A stretch of DNA of 64,000 nt from Cepaea nemoralis. Lineage: Eukaryota > Mollusca > Gastropoda > Stylommatophora > Helicidae. The stretch's first letter is position 1, and each line of letters begins with the position of its first letter. Positions 13,007-25,560 of this stretch are shown here, piece after piece. A program made the translations under genes and the position numbers. Location: positions 1-64,000 of the forward strand of contig JACEFZ010014452.1 in the NCBI GenBank assembly GCA_014155875.1, written 5' to 3'. The notes beneath the pieces are model-generated. The model ran no database searches, was not told the origin of the DNA, and saw nothing but the letters and a program-made list of their open reading frames with translations.

Positions 13007-13240
13007 TTATAATTCGATATCCCTGAATTTTTTGTGGTCTTTGTCAGGTTTCGGCAAGGGAATCAGATAGCTGTGTAACCACTCCTCCTTGATGCTGGCA
13101 CTCTCTATACTGTTGTTGTACATGTCTGCTAGTTTCTCTAGTTCATTGTCGGTACACCTATTGATGTCGTCGTATCTTATGCCATCAGGCCCTGGAGCGC
13201 TGTTTTTGAGCGTCGAAGTACAGCTGTAACAGAGCACCAT
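13007..13240 (-). pseudogene. LINE copy A1: start of RT domain
   Basis: The stretch KNSAPGPDGIRYDDI, then EEWLHSYLIPLPKPDKDHK, matches RT motifs 1-2 of the copy at 25.5-22.4 kb. It belongs with 12932-11059 as one element. The nested insertion at 13236-13518 interrupts the reading frame just upstream of it. Confidence 0.8.
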
Positions 13241-13518
13241 CTCTGTTTAGGAGTTAGGGAGTTAATGAGTGGTGTGCAAGGGGGAAAAGACTAGTACAGG
13301 GCACGGCTGAGCATCCCATTGGGATGTAACTAGGGACGCTCAAGCCGTGACGCGGGGGGTTGAGATGTTACGTTAACCATCTATACTTTGAATGAGTAAC
13401 ACCGACTGTAACAACATCCGTCCATAAAGTCATTGTGTGATGTTTTTATTCTCCAAATGTATTCAATTAAATAAACATATAAACTATAGTCAAGACTTTC
13501 TGCTCCATCACATCAGTA
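13236..13518. mobile_element. 283-bp nested insertion with 12-bp target-site duplication
   Basis: The copies ctgtaacagagc (13224-13235) and ctgtaacacagc (13519-13530) match at 11 of 12 bases and flank a non-LINE segment. LINE linker coding sequence ends on one side and resumes on the other. The inserted DNA contains no frame I recognise; AATAAA occurs on its minus strand near 13450. A short non-autonomous element is the simplest explanation. Confidence 0.55.
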
Positions 13519-13530
13519 CTGTAACACAGC

Positions 13531-13635
13531 CTTGATTTCTTTCACTGTCACTGTGTCTTCATCCGAAGTGTTCTGGGCCTTTGTCGTGTCTTCCTTTAAA
13601 GTGTCGTCCCTGGAGTGAGGAGAGTCAACACCCAC
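13531..13635 (-). pseudogene. LINE copy A1: linker between endonuclease and RT
   Basis: The minus frame ends SDEDTVTVKEIKAVLQ, which aligns residue for residue in character with TDEEWTITAEILRAML of the related copy near 24600. That is the segment just before A-P-G-P-D-G. It therefore continues the LINE across the nested insertion. Confidence 0.6.
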
Positions 13636-15169
13636 ATTATAATTTTTTTTCCCTTTATCAATATCTTGGAGAATCCACCAGCTTCCGTCCAACACACTCC
13701 ATCAGCCCACGGACACCTTTTCCTATCACTCTATCACTGTCGTACTATGCCCCCTCTCATACTTCCCCAACACAACATATTCAACAACTCTTGCTTCTAA
13801 AAATTAATACAGATTAATTTATTAAAAGAAAAGTGTAATGTACGAGAGACGTGTATGCGAAGAAAATGTGTGATGTGTTCTATAATGTGTGTAGGATCGG
13901 ACTCTCAGATAATAGCATAGTCAGTTCATCCTTGCAAGGACACACCACAGCACGTTAAGTCAGAACAAGTCCATCTCACCCGGTACTGTATCTCTCCTGC
14001 CGGACACCGACTGTCATCTGTAGCTACCTGGTAATCCATCTTCCTGATCATCCGAAATATATACTGTTTGTAAATTACAGCTGATCATGGACCGGTTGCC
14101 CAATGCACATAATTTCCTATCGTTCTTAAAGAATGCACAAATCCTTTGTAGTGAGTATGTAGGTATCACTGTTATTGTTAATATACTTGAACCTAACTAG
14201 TGTCTATCTAGGTTCAGGTATCATGTCTTTTGAACTATTTCACTAGAATATATCACACCATGTGACTATTATATTTTAATGTTCTTGTTTAGGTACCAAT
14301 GTTCTTATGCTGTGTGATGCATCAACAATCATCACCCATCTTAGGTGAACCATCTTTCTTCTCGGACGCTATTCCATTTTTTGTAAGAAACATTTTTGTG
14401 TCCAACTGGTGTTATGTCTAATTGACGTTGCACTTCATCAAACCCAGTGTTGAACTTCCTCGTAACTGGTATGGAACCTTAGGCAACACCGCCTCATTCC
14501 GGGATGGCTGCTACACTTTGCCATAACGACACATGCTAGTTAATTTTAAATTAATCTAACACTGTAGAGCTCTCCGACAAACACGTCCATCCTAATCCAC
14601 GGTTTTGGTCAACACTCATTGTCCCCACATCAGGTTTTTCAAACAGCCTAAAATTGATCACGTGACGGTATTCTTTATGTCCACACAGGTGTTATTTGGG
14701 CATATCATCCATTGTCAAGAATCTATCCTCCCTGGCTCAATCAATGTCAGAGTTGTCATCACTTGTTTTGACTCCCACAACAAGCTAGCGAGTTCCTGTA
14801 TGCTCCCAACAACGGGTTTCCACAACAAACCGCCAATCTTCTGTCGAGTGGTGACAACCACAGCCGTCATTTCGCTTGATGTCCGGAAACTCTCAATGAC
14901 AGACGGACTGTTTCCTCCCGAGCTGAGTACTTCCGCTTAAATCCGAACTGTTTATGAACTGTCAAAGTGGTGTATATATTCATCTCACTCACTTCCGAAT
15001 GTTCCCATTTTGTCGACCCCATGTAAACACGTGCAGCTGCAACTTTTGACCGTCCTGGGGATTTTGACATCCAATTTGTTTTTTCTGTTAGTTAAAATAG
15101 TTTTGGCTTTGCAGATAGGCCGGTTAATCAGAAAGTCTCTATAGTAATCAACTGGTTAAACGCGGTGTT
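13636..15169. other. Non-LINE segment interrupting copy A1
   Basis: About 1.5 kb separates the two halves of the LINE linker. A minus-strand block at 13805-13690 is coding-like in two frames after a good acceptor, but shifts frame and stops. A plus frame of 111 codons (14605-14940) has no motif I know. Probably another inserted element; its ends are not resolved. Confidence 0.4.
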
Positions 15170-15905
15170 TTATTTTTGTGACAGCCTTGCACCTGTTTGA
15201 GGTGACCTCCTTGGCCAGATTTGGCCTCCCATGTCTGTCGGGTTGCTCTGCTCTAGATAGCGTTCAAAGGGGGCTTTGCCCTTGTCCTCGTCAGTCCTCT
15301 GCCAGATGAGGTCAGCAACTCGGAAGTCAGAAATGCTCCTATTCTTGACTACACCACTCATGCTTTTATGTAGTCGCCAGAACAATTTCAGTGACTTGTC
15401 TGTGCTTACTCTTTGACACACCTGTGCCCATTTTTCGCTTTTAACCACCTTAACCAGTTTTTTTTTTTAAATAGCTTACTTTTGTCTGCATCTCTCTTTC
15501 TAAGTGCATGCAAGGACTAGGATGACCAGCTCTGTTCTTCTTGGCATTTTGCCATTTCCTTACAGCACTACGCTTATCCACCCAAGCCTTCTCCACCGCG
15601 AAATTCTACCAAGGTGGCTGCTCCCAGCTTTTTTTCCTGCCCTGAAGCTTTCTGCGCTTGTCACATCTTATTTTACTCACCACATCTTGCCCTATACTGT
15701 CATACTGGAAAGTCTTTACCTTTAGCTTGCGCTGCCTGGTTCTGCCTTTCTCCACCAATATGCTGCAAGGGTGGTGGTCGCTGCCGTGGTGTCCTAGGAT
15801 ACCCCATCTACACACTGTAGTGAGTGAAGGAGAAACCAGCGCCAGATCAATAGCACTGTCCTCATCGCCTGGACGGCTTGCTGTCCCGGTGACACAGCCA
15901 CTGGG
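15170..15905 (-). pseudogene. LINE copy A1: endonuclease C-terminal part and linker
   Basis: The minus strand carries the apurinic endonuclease end, a GDEDSAIDLALVSPSL-like segment near 15870 and then RWGILGHHGSDHHPCSI (15815-15770) with its S-D-H-x-P-C motif. The linker KSLKLFWRLHKSMSGVVKN (about 15400-15340) and DEDKGKAPFERYLEQ follow. The same order is seen in the copy at 25.5-24.5 kb. Frameshifts separate the parts, and the 5' end is missing beyond about 15905. Confidence 0.8.
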
Positions 15906-16024
15906 TTTACTCTTACTACACAGTATGCAACATTGACATTAATGATGGCTGTTAAACCACACATCGCCAGATCAAATGCATCTAAGCAATAGCCTTATCG
16001 AATTTGCTATCGAGAAAACAAGTA

Positions 16025-16262
16025 TTGGTATCCTTTACAGGACATAGCAGTCAAAGCCATAATTTTTCAGCATCTGTTTATGTCTTGGCAAGTTTTGTTT
16101 CCAGTAGTTTACCATTGCTTTCTAAACGACCTGCTCACATACCTGTGTAAGTAACAAGCGCGACGGGACCCGCTGCCGAATCTCGCGCAGCTGTGTTTCG
16201 TACGTGAATAAACGGGATTACGAACAATGTCCTTAAATCCTTCGCCAGGAAGACCGGCAGAC
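16025..16262 (-). mobile_element. tRNA-derived SINE, family S1, copy 1
   Basis: In minus sense it shows a tRNA-like head (gaccggtctt onward, with A- and B-box-like sequences), a body with cggcagcgggtcccgtcgcg, then a conserved segment gtttagaaagcaatggtaaa, and the tail tgtcctgtaaaggatacc. The same order recurs at 35.7, 38.0, 40.0, 44.0 and 58.2 kb. Confidence 0.75.
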
Positions 16263-16599
16263 TATTATTAGCATTGCTAGTATACAACTGTTCCCTATCC
16301 AGATTATATAGGATGGCAGAACAAGGATATGTGTTATACTGTATTATAATACTAAGGTATACCCCACAACTTCTCTTTTACTGTATATAATTACACCTAC
16401 ATTCTATGAATCATACATTCAGTAGGCAATGAAGAGTTCCCATGTGGGGTGGTACAAGTGTCTGCCTCCGTAACCGTAGTCTGCATGATTTCCTACGCAT
16501 TGAGTATCGCCCTAACAGTCTGCCCGCTACTCGTTGAATCGGCCTCCACGGGTGGCGATCCGCTCCCTATCATAAGAAAAGGCCTTATCATTCAAGAGG

Positions 16600-16825
16600 A
16601 TTTACTTCATTGCACCATGTTTTATCCCATATGGCTCGGTCTCTTTCTACAGGATGGCCTACCGAAAAGCGTTACACAAAGCACGAACTATGTAGCTCCT
16701 GCGAGGACCCTGGGAATCTCCGAGAAAAATGCACTCGTGAACTGAAAGACGTAGCCCAGAATCGAACACACAACCTTCGGAGCGCGAGGCAAACGGCTTG
16801 ACCAGTTCGACACGAATCAGCCTTT
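16600..16825 (-). mobile_element. tRNA-derived SINE of a second family (S2)
   Basis: The reverse complement begins gtgtcgaactggtcaagccg and carries a B box in ggttgtgtgttcgattctgg, spaced as in a tRNA. It continues into an unrelated body of about 150 bp ending near the sequence gggataaaacatggtgcaat. No CCA or intact cloverleaf is evident, so it is not a tRNA gene. Confidence 0.6.
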
Positions 16826-17414
16826 ACAGATGTCGATCCCCGCCCTACCTGTTTTGCTGTAGTTTTCATTTGGTCCCAGACAGCCATGTAGTATTATATT
16901 AGTAACATCCTTAGATATGCTGTGTCATCAGCATATCTAAGGTTATTACTAATTCTTCCGTTTATGTTCAGCCTCGACTTGTTGAATGGGTTTTCTGTAT
17001 ACAAGGTTGACATGGGCACACAACACGTGTTTTTGGTTCTCTTCTGTTTTTACAATGTGTCATGAGTAATTATATTTATATATTATAGTTGCTTACACAC
17101 TTATTGCTGCTTGTTTCCGCGTCATTCTTAGTAAAAAGGAAAACGGCACTTATAGTGAGTCACGTTCTGTTGTGAATATGTCTGTTATAGAGCCGCATAA
17201 TATGACCACCACAAATATAATACAGTTAACTACAAAATTCATTAAACGGTGAACAAGTCTAAACGTAAGAAACGTAGAACAACTCAATCAATCGTGATAA
17301 AAATGAACAGCTCTGGAAGAAGCATGAGTTGATGTGGAGTATGGATCTCCGAAAGTACACTCTTTTAACTTGGAGAATCCATAACTGTTAGAACTCAATA
17401 GGAATTAGGGAAAA
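16826..17414. other. AT-rich sequence without recognised content
   Basis: No coding frame, tRNA-like box or recognisable repeat end was found. It includes an imperfect palindrome near 16905-16945 (gatatgctgtgtcatcagca followed by tatc) of unknown meaning. Confidence 0.4.
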
Positions 17415-18360
17415 CAGCAGTATTGATATCATTCATTCACTCATTCATTCATTCATTCATTCATTCATTCATTCAGGAGCATGTCCTTTGCAGAACCTCG
17501 CACCCATAACAACCTTCCGGAAAACCTCTCTATCATAAGCAAGATGTCCCGCATCCGATACACCCATCTGGAGATCATCCGCCACATCCTGCACCCATCT
17601 TCTCTTTGGCCTTCCTCTTCTTCACTTCCCAGGCATATATCCCTCCATTATTTCGTGACGTTTCAAGTGACCAAAATATTTCAATTTTCTTTGTTTTATC
17701 GTCTTTATTAGCCAACCTTCTTCAATATTCAACTCTTGAAGTATGGATGCATTTGTTCTTTTCTTTACCCACGATATTCTTAGAACTCGTCTATAACATT
17801 TATATTCAAAGGCATTTATGCGCTGCTCAGCTTGTTCAGTAAGTGTCCAGGTCTCACAGGCGTATTTTGCAATGGGAAAGATGCATGCTCTTAAAAATCT
17901 AATTTTTGTAGTTCTGTCTGTCCCATTCCATAATTTATTCAGTTGTTTTAGTCTTTTGAAGAGCAGTTGACAGTCGTCGTTTAATTTCTTTCATTGTGTC
18001 ACCGTTGTTGGTAATCAATGACCCAAGATATTCAAAATTTCCCACCACCTCAAATGTTTCCCAATTAACATATATTTCTTTCTCCATAGTAGTTTTATCT
18101 TTGGTTTTGCGATGTTAAGATATAAGTTGTGATGTTCACTATTAAATTGGGTTGAGGCTTATAGTTAGCTTATATAGCTTATATATGTTTTCTATACCAG
18201 TCTGTTTTGTGGATAGCAATACTGTATCATCAGCATACCGAATCTCTGGTATGTCATGACCACCGATATTTAGGGCATCATATAACTCCCTGTTTATAAA
18301 ATCTTTTACATTTCTCATTATATTTTCGGCGTACAGGTTAAACAATGGTGATATAAGAAA
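17415..18360 (-). pseudogene. LINE family B, 5'-truncated RT and 3' end with (GAAT)n tail
   Basis: On the minus strand an RT fragment (18345-18142) has YAENIMRNVKDF, IRYADDTVLLS (the catalytic YADD) and a helical C-terminal part. Downstream, R-x-R-x-W-V-Q-D-V-A-D-D-L and then VMGARFCKGHAPE lead into a (GAAT)n tail at 17475-17415. This C-terminus and the short-repeat tail are typical of RTE-like non-LTR elements. Stops and frameshifts show it is dead. The same 3' end recurs at 43150-42995. Confidence 0.75.
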
Positions 18361-18832
18361 TGAAATATTATCCGACAGATAGTTTAGAATTATGCGATAT
18401 ACTATGAAACGGGACAGTCAGCGCGCTTCTAGATACGCGGAGCAATATTACTCTCATGTGATGCAGAGGAACAGACATAGGTAAGGTGAATAAACAAAGA
18501 AAATGATAATCCGATATCGTTTGGTGAAACCTCATTTCACGCGGTGCAATAGTTTACCTAATTAGTATCATTGCAGACTATAGTCTGTAAATACATAGAC
18601 ATATTAGAACAAGAATACAAAAGTCAAGTTGAGCTGACATAGCTTTATGAAATGTGTGGAAGTACAACGAAATTAGATCACCAAACGTTGAATATTTAAC
18701 CCTAACGTTACATCACTATTGATAGTATATAGTAGCAGTAACACCTAACAGTAACTCCTAGGTTTTTGTAACCATCTCAGGTCTTAGTTAGATATGACTG
18801 AGCTACCGTATAACTTAAAACGAGAAAAAGAG

Positions 18833-19262
18833 TGTTGAGGTGCTACATAGAACCTGTACTTTTATATGGATGTGAAGCTTGGACAATGAGCAGTCAAGCT
18901 GAAAAGCATCTGATGGCTGTATAAATGTGGTTTCTGAGAAAAATGCAAAGAATACCATGGACAGCTAGAAAGACCAATGAACAAGTCCTTCAAGAAACAA
19001 ATGAAGATCGTAAACTGATTAGAGTCATTAGACGTAGACAGTCAACATTTTTTGGGCATGTTATGAGAAGAAATGACTTGGAGAACTCGGTGACAACTGG
19101 CAAGATCACAGGGAAGAGACCAAGGGGAAGACCTAGAAGCGAATACCTGGATGGCTTGGCCTCGTGGCATGGTCGAGACAGAAACACGGAGCTGATCCAC
19201 GACTCTGGTGATCGAGTGAGATGACAAAACATGAACGCCCACGTTTACCGACATGGCACATG
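18833..19262 (+). pseudogene. LINE family F, 3' end
   Basis: The plus strand encodes the last part of an ORF2: YIEPVLLYGCEAWTM, a stop, then FLRKMQRIPWTARKTNEQVL, RRRQSTFFGHVMRR and GKRPRGRPRSEYLDGLASWH. Such C-terminal 'GHVMRR...GRPR' sequence is characteristic of RTE/CR1-like reverse-transcriptase proteins. There is an in-frame stop near 18922. A second copy lies at 27609-27885. Confidence 0.75.
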
Positions 19263-19384
19263 ATGGATGGACCGTATGACATTAGACGGTACTACCTGCT
19301 TCTATTAGCTCCGAATGTTGGGTGATGCCTACCAAACCCGACTCCCTACACTGTGTCAACGGCTTCAGGCGGAGGAGAGCAATT

Positions 19385-22300
19385 GAACGAACGATCGAAC
19401 AAACTTTATTTTCAAAGGGTTAAGAATTGGGCACGCAGGTCCGTCTAACATTCTGCCCTTATATCCCTCTCTTTCATACATTATTTCATTCACACATCAT
19501 TCAAGGCTAACTGAGAACAGCAACAATATAAAAGATATGCATTATAAAGACATTGGCTAAATGCGAACATCAACAGTACACGACTCAGTAATATTAGATA
19601 ATGGTGTGACACTTGTTATTAGCTATGTGGAATATACTGGTCTACCATCTACCGAAAGTGGACTGGCTGTTATACTAGGGTTTTGTTATTGTTATTATTT
19701 CTATTATTAAGGGGGTAGGTCATCCGTACTGAGGTACTGTTCGAATAATTTGCGATTATATGTATAGGGATTGGTGATGTCTTTGATTTCTTGTTGAAGA
19801 TTGTTCTACAGCTGAGCTGCAGAGTACGTTAAGCTTGTTTTTTATAAGTCAATCTTAGGCTTCGGAATGTGTAATATATTTAATCGTTTACTGTGTCTAG
19901 CATTATATTTAAACAATGGCCAAAGGTAATTTGGGGCATTCCGATGTAGGATTTTGTGAATTTGTTTAGACTTATTTAAAAGCAGGCGTTTGCGGAGTGT
20001 TAGTAACTGTAGGCCTGTATGCAGGCTAGGATTGTCAGATAAATGTTTGCTATAAATTAAACACATGGCCCGTTTCTGGAGTGAGTAAAGTTGCTTGGTG
20101 CTAGAATTAGAACACCCGTCCCAGATTGTAGAGCAGTAGTCAAAATGTATCTGTATGTGAGAAGTATAGAATATTTTCCTTGCGTTCTCATCAAGAACAT
20201 TTTTAATTTTGGCGACTTGGTAGGCTGTTTCGCTGTTTGTTTAATGAGCTCTTGAACGAGGGAATTAAAGGTTAGGTTTCTGTCAATGATTAGGCCAAAT
20301 ATTTAGTGCTCAATTACACTTTCTACTGGCATGTTATCGATGTGAAGTTGAAGTGATGTGTGTGAATTTAGAGCCTGAAGTCTTTGTCCGGCTGTTAATA
20401 ACATATTTTGTTTCGATTTTGTTTTACTGATGTTAATTTGCATACGGTTTGCATAGCTCCACCTAACTACATTATTTAATTCTTGTTGCAAAGACGACTC
20501 CAGCAAATTACAGTTGTCAACATTTGTATACACTGTACAGTCATCTGCAAATAGATCGCAGGACGACGAAAGATGCAAAGGTAGATCGTTAATATATATG
20601 GCAAATAATAGTTGGCCAAGAATAGAGCCTTGCGGTACTCCAATATTGAAGTTATTGGTTTGAGACAGAGATTTATTGTGTGATACTACTTGCTTTCTGT
20701 TTGATAGACAAAATGTTATTAGAGTGACTACACTAGGGCCAATTTTCATTGCCTCTACTTTTTTAAAATTCAAATAGCATTGTCTATCATATCAAATGCT
20801 TACCTGAAATCAGTAAACACAGTTCCACATAGACTGTTGGTGTTTATATTCTGGTGCCAATTTTCTATCACGTTTGTTAGTGCCGTATGGCAAGAATATT
20901 TTGGTCGAAATCCTGATTGACTGTCAACTATAAGCTTGTTGCGAACTAAATACTGCAATGTTACTTTATGGGTTTGTTTTTCTAGTGGTTTAGATTGTGT
21001 TGATAGTAAGGAAATGGGTTTGTAATTGTTCGGGAGACCATTGTCCAATGAACCAGATTTTAGAAGAGAGTACACTTTAGCGATTTTGAGAGCTGATGGA
21101 AAGTGGCCTTGGGTGAGACACAAATTATATACATAGGTTAGTGATATACAGATCACTGGCGCAGCACAATGTAGAATCCGGTTGCTGATTCCATCTAACC
21201 CAGATGAGGTTGTCTTTTTTGTGATTTTGAGGTAAGTGAATACTTCAGTAATTGTCATTAGCGGTATGTCGGAAAGAATATCGCGGGAGCATCTATTCTC
21301 GCAAAACGATGACAGTAAAGATAAGTGGCAAGGAGTATTTGGTATTGAAGCCTACAACAGGTTTATGTCAGTTTGAAAAAAATTACTGAATTGGTCGCAT
21401 GTAACATAATTTGATGATAAATAATTTGGGAAGTTATACTTGTTTGTCAAGGTGTTAATATACTTCCATATATCCTTACTATTTGTTTTATCCATTACTA
21501 AGTTCTTAAAGTAATTGGTTTCATTTCCCTTCGTATGGTATATTGAACTTTGTTTCTAAGAGTAAGTTATGTGCTGAGATCCCGCATTTTATGTGCTTTA
21601 TCTCTGTCTCTCATAATGTCAAGTACTTCATGGGTGATCCAAGGTGGTTTGACGTGATGTTTTACTCGAACCTCCTTGATTGGCACATGTCTATCAGACA
21701 CATCAATAAAGGTCTTCATCCAGAATTCCAGAGCATCATCCGGGTCAGGAAGTTGATAAACATTGTCTAGAGGTGAACTGAGCAAGTCCTGTAAAAATGC
21801 GTTTTGGTGGACATTTTTGTAACTTCTATATTTTACACTTATGTGTTTTTGTTTAGGATGTTTGATTCTTTTCTTTTTTTTTTTTAGACCACGTGCAGCA
21901 TATTGGGTAGTGATCGCTCATTGCACAATTGGGTACGTTGAATTATATGATGTTGTCTGAGCAAGTTACATAAATGTGATCTATGACTGTTGAAGATGAT
22001 TTTGTTACTCTAGTAGCTTGTTGTACTATTTGGTGGAAATTGTATGATGCAATTATATTTCCCGATATTATGTTGAATTTGTTGGTGTCAATGTTAAATT
22101 CTCCGAGCAGTATAATTTACTTCCCGGAAAGGAAAACCACAGCTAACATGGTAGTGAAATTTTCGTACCAGACGTGTCCAGCCCTGGGATTTCGATAGAG
22201 GCAGCCTATTATCAGAGGTGTGCGGTGTTGAAGTTTTAGTTCCACCCAAATACATTCTATTTCGCATGTTTCAAAGTCTAGCCTATAGTGAACATTTAGT

Positions 22301-22390
22301 AAATTAGATACATAGGCTGCTACGCCTGTCTCTTGTTTCCTACATAGATCTCTTCTAAACACTTTATACCCGTAAATAGAGGTCCTCGTC
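19385..22390 (-). pseudogene. CR1/Jockey-like LINE (family E), nearly full ORF2 but broken
   Basis: In minus sense the element starts with endonuclease sequence (22362-22120: KQETGVAAYVSNLLNVHY, then CIWVELKL and IIGCLYRNPRAG). It continues through HVKPPWITHEVLDIMRDRDK (about 21650). RT follows (21258-20800, 20773-20303) with SGLDGISNRIL, GFRPKYSCHTALTNVI, GVPQGSILGQLLFAIYINDL and the catalytic FADD. A C-terminal part lies at 20066-19842. It has no RNase H. The 3' UTR ends with cggacctgcgtgcccaattc, AATAAA and a TTCG-rich tail at 19385. Many frameshifts and stops mean it is inactive. Confidence 0.82.
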
Positions 22391-22419
22391 TGAAATGGCT
22401 TCAGTTATCAGTCAGTTCA
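22391..22419. other. Junction with short TTATCAGT-like repeats
   Basis: Between the 5' end of the family E LINE and the 3' end of the next LINE lies a short tract with repeated cagttatcagt motifs, probably the 3' tail of the following minus-strand LINE. Confidence 0.4.
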
Positions 22420-25400
22420 TCAGTTATCAGTTGGGGTATGTTCGTTGCACTCCGGACATGTCCATAGGTGCTCAGATCCTCCCCCCAGCATATGCATCAG
22501 CGTCCGGTGGCTAATAGTGCCAGTTCTGTGTTGGTTGACGAGGCGCTTTGTTTTCCCGATGTACCTCTCGCGTCTGGCTGTGCCGATTCTTACTCCCAGG
22601 TCTTTCATCCTGGACAGCGATGTGGAATCATTGACGTCAAAATCCTCTGTTCTCGCCATATCTTTAAGAACGTTAATAACATCGGCACGATCCATGGGCT
22701 GGCCATCTATAGGGGGTGCAGAGCCAGCCAGTTTGTCAGCTCGTTCATTTCCCTCGACTCCCGCATGTCTCGGGACGAAGATGAAGGTGACTTTACGGAC
22801 AACAGACTTCCGCAGCGATTCAGTCCACTGTCTACGTACAGATCCAGCTTCGACCTTCTGAATCATGCTCATTGAATCTCTGAGTACACACACGTTGGTA
22901 TAATGCTGTGACTCCAGCCATATGAAAGTCTGTGTAACTGCCATCACCTCCATCGTCATGCTGCTCGTGGTCATAGAGTGGGCACCACTGGATTCTTGAA
23001 CGGTTCGGCCCGCTGAACGAGCTGTAAATGCCCACGCACTTCTCTGCTGCTTTACCACAGATCCATCTGTATAGATTAGCACTTCGGAGCTATCTGAGTG
23101 TTCATAGATGAGCGCGTTAACCTCTGCATTGACAGCGGCAGGGTCCTGCTCTCTGCACCGTCTGTCGAGTGTGATAATGCAGGAGAAAGTGCACTTAAAA
23201 GCTGGAGGCACCGGCACCCATTCCTTGCCGGGGTTGATACTGGTAAGACTGCAGACCTGTCTAACGACATCTTCCTCCCGACCCATCCATGATTTGCCCC
23301 TCTTTAGCCTGTCACCCTTTTCTCTGAATATAGCGTCATGCAGAGGGTGCTGCTCATCTGCACTTATTTTTAAGTATGCACGAGCTCTCCAGATCTTGAT
23401 CCTGTGTTCCATTGTCGGGAAGTCAAGGAGGTATCTCATTGCTACACAGCTGGTGTCTCTCGTGCAGCCCAAAAGGATGCGCATGGCTTTGTTTTGTACC
23501 TTTTCAAGTCTTCCAATCTGTGTAGGGCTGACAGTGAGGATGGCCAGGGCATACTCGATGCGTGAAAGCACAAGTCCTTGGAACAGAAGTATTAGCAGTC
23601 TTTGCTCGATATTGGCAGTCGCCATGACTCTCATTGCTGACAAACCTTTTCGAGCCTTCGTTATGACATAATCGACATGATCTCTGAAGGACAGGTTACG
23701 ATCAAGCCCCACGCCAAGATATGTCATTGACTGGGTTCTACTGAAACTGCTCCCATCCATTCTTACTGCCGGCAGGTTTGTTTTCTCAATATGGTTGTTT
23801 AGTGAGAACCACGTAACCGTTGCATTTGCAGGGTATCGGCATCAGCACACCATGAGGAAATTCGATCTAGTTCGCCCTGCATATCATTGGCAACCGCCTG
23901 TCTATCTCGACCCTGTCGATACACGAGGATGTCGTCAACGAATGACAGAGTCCTACCCCTCCCGTCCAACTGTTGTTCAGTGATCGGCACCATATACACG
24001 TTGAATAGTACTGGTGACAGTGGTAAACCCTGCGGCAATCCTGGACATATCGTTATCGGCTCAGAAGACCAACTCCCGCATCTTAGCACCACCTTCCTTT
24101 GGAGCAGAACTGCAGCTATCCATCGTACAAGGTGAGGGTGCACTTTCAGTCTGAGGAGGGTTTGCATCAAGTGCTCGAACGATACTCTGTTATATGCGTC
24201 CTCTAAGTCTATGGCGGCCGCACATGTCTCTTCTCTGACCTGAAATCCTTCGTAAACATCTTGAGCAAAGACCGCTGCATTCAGCCATGACTCTTTGTTG
24301 CGTCTGTATCCTCCAAGTGTGGGCGGGAAGCAGCCGATCTGTTCCAAGTCCCAAGCAAGTCTGTGTGCGACAATTTTCTCCAGTAGCTTGCCAACAGTTT
24401 GGCAGCGGCAGCAAGTAGCTGTGTAGCCATTCTTCTTTGACCTGACCCCTCTGGATACTGGTGTTGAATTCTCTGGCCAGTTCTTCCATGTCATCATCTG
24501 ATATCACCAGTAGGTCACCATATCGGATGCCGTCTGGGCCTGGGGCGGTGTTAGGTGATTTCTTGAGCATCGCACGCAATATCTCAGCTGTGATTGTCCA
24601 TTCTTCGTCTGTCCCGACCCCCTCGCACAACTGAGAGAGTGTCGTTGTGGTCCTCTGTCTGGCGGACTCGTCTTTCTGGTCAGTCTGTTCTATGTAGCGT
24701 GCAAGAAGGGCCTTACCTTTATCCGCATCCGACTTTTTCCATGCGAGGTCTGTGCCTTGAAAGTCTGGAATACCCCTACGTTGTGCAGCACCGTTCATGC
24801 TCTTGTGGAGGCGCCAGAATGTCGTAAGAGATCGCTCGGAGCACACCTTCCTGCAGAACTCGTCCCATTTCTCGGCCTTGGCCTGTTTGGCGCAGGATTT
24901 GAATAAAGTCTTCGTCCTATCGACCTCAGTCTTCAGGTTCGCCAACTCAAACTGTGGCATGTTAGCATTTCTGGCCTTTTGCCAGTCTTTGACAGCCTGC
25001 CTCTTTCCCAGCCATGCCTTCTCGACCTCTCCATTCCACCATGGTGGCTGCAACCATCTTTCTTGTCTCCTGCGGGAGGAAGTTAGTTTCCTTCTTCTGA
25101 TCTTGCTTATGGCGTCTTGACCAGTGTTGTCGTACGGGAAGGCATTTGTCTTGTTTCTATGACTCATGGCCCCGTCTTTCTTGATCGGGATGACACAAGG
25201 GTAGTGGTCACTATCGTGGTATCCCAGTGTGCCCCACCGGCACCTTGGTGCGATGGTGGGCGACACCAGAGCAAAGTCAATGATGCTGTCAGAGTCACCT
25301 GGTCGAGTGGCTATTCTAGTGACCTTCCCATCATTCAGACAGATTAGGGCAGCAGATGCCAAGGCGTCCTCCAGATTTTCTCCCTGTCTATTGGTGATGC

Positions 25401-25560
25401 AATTCCCCCATTGACTGCCTCTGGCATTGAAGTCCCCACAGTAGATGATATGCCTTTCATCCATATCGAACAAACTCTGCCATTGTCGCACGTCGACCTA
25501 CCCATTTCGCGCATAAACGTTCACGATTACAAGCTGCACTGGTGTCATTATTCTTAATGC
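22420..25560 (-). pseudogene. I-group-like LINE copy A2: endonuclease, RT and RNase H
   Basis: This is the most complete RNase H LINE. In minus sense: an endonuclease N-terminal scrap (NVYARNG near 25525), GDFNARGSQWGN, S-D-H-Y-P-C (about 25200), an alpha-helical linker, then A-P-G-P-D-G (about 24540). RT follows with AAAIDLEDAYNRV and GLPQGLPLSPVLF, and FVDD at 23942-23931 where YADD is usual. A connector with ILLGCTRDTS and an RNase H follow: IYTDGS, T-M-E-V, D-S and H-A-G-V-E-G-N-E-R-A-D. It ends at C-P-E-C-N-E. There are two breaks: a frame change with loss of about 15 residues near 24410 (between LPLPN and KLLEKI), and one near 23800. ORF1 and the 5' end are missing. Confidence 0.88.

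Noticed and set aside
13690..13805. Host exon on the minus strand near 13.8 kb
   Set aside because: It has a good acceptor, but all phases hit stops within about 25 codons. The part nearer 13.55 kb aligns with LINE linker sequence instead.
14605..14940. 111-codon plus-strand gene
   Set aside because: No motif, no good start or splice context, and it lies in DNA that interrupts a LINE.
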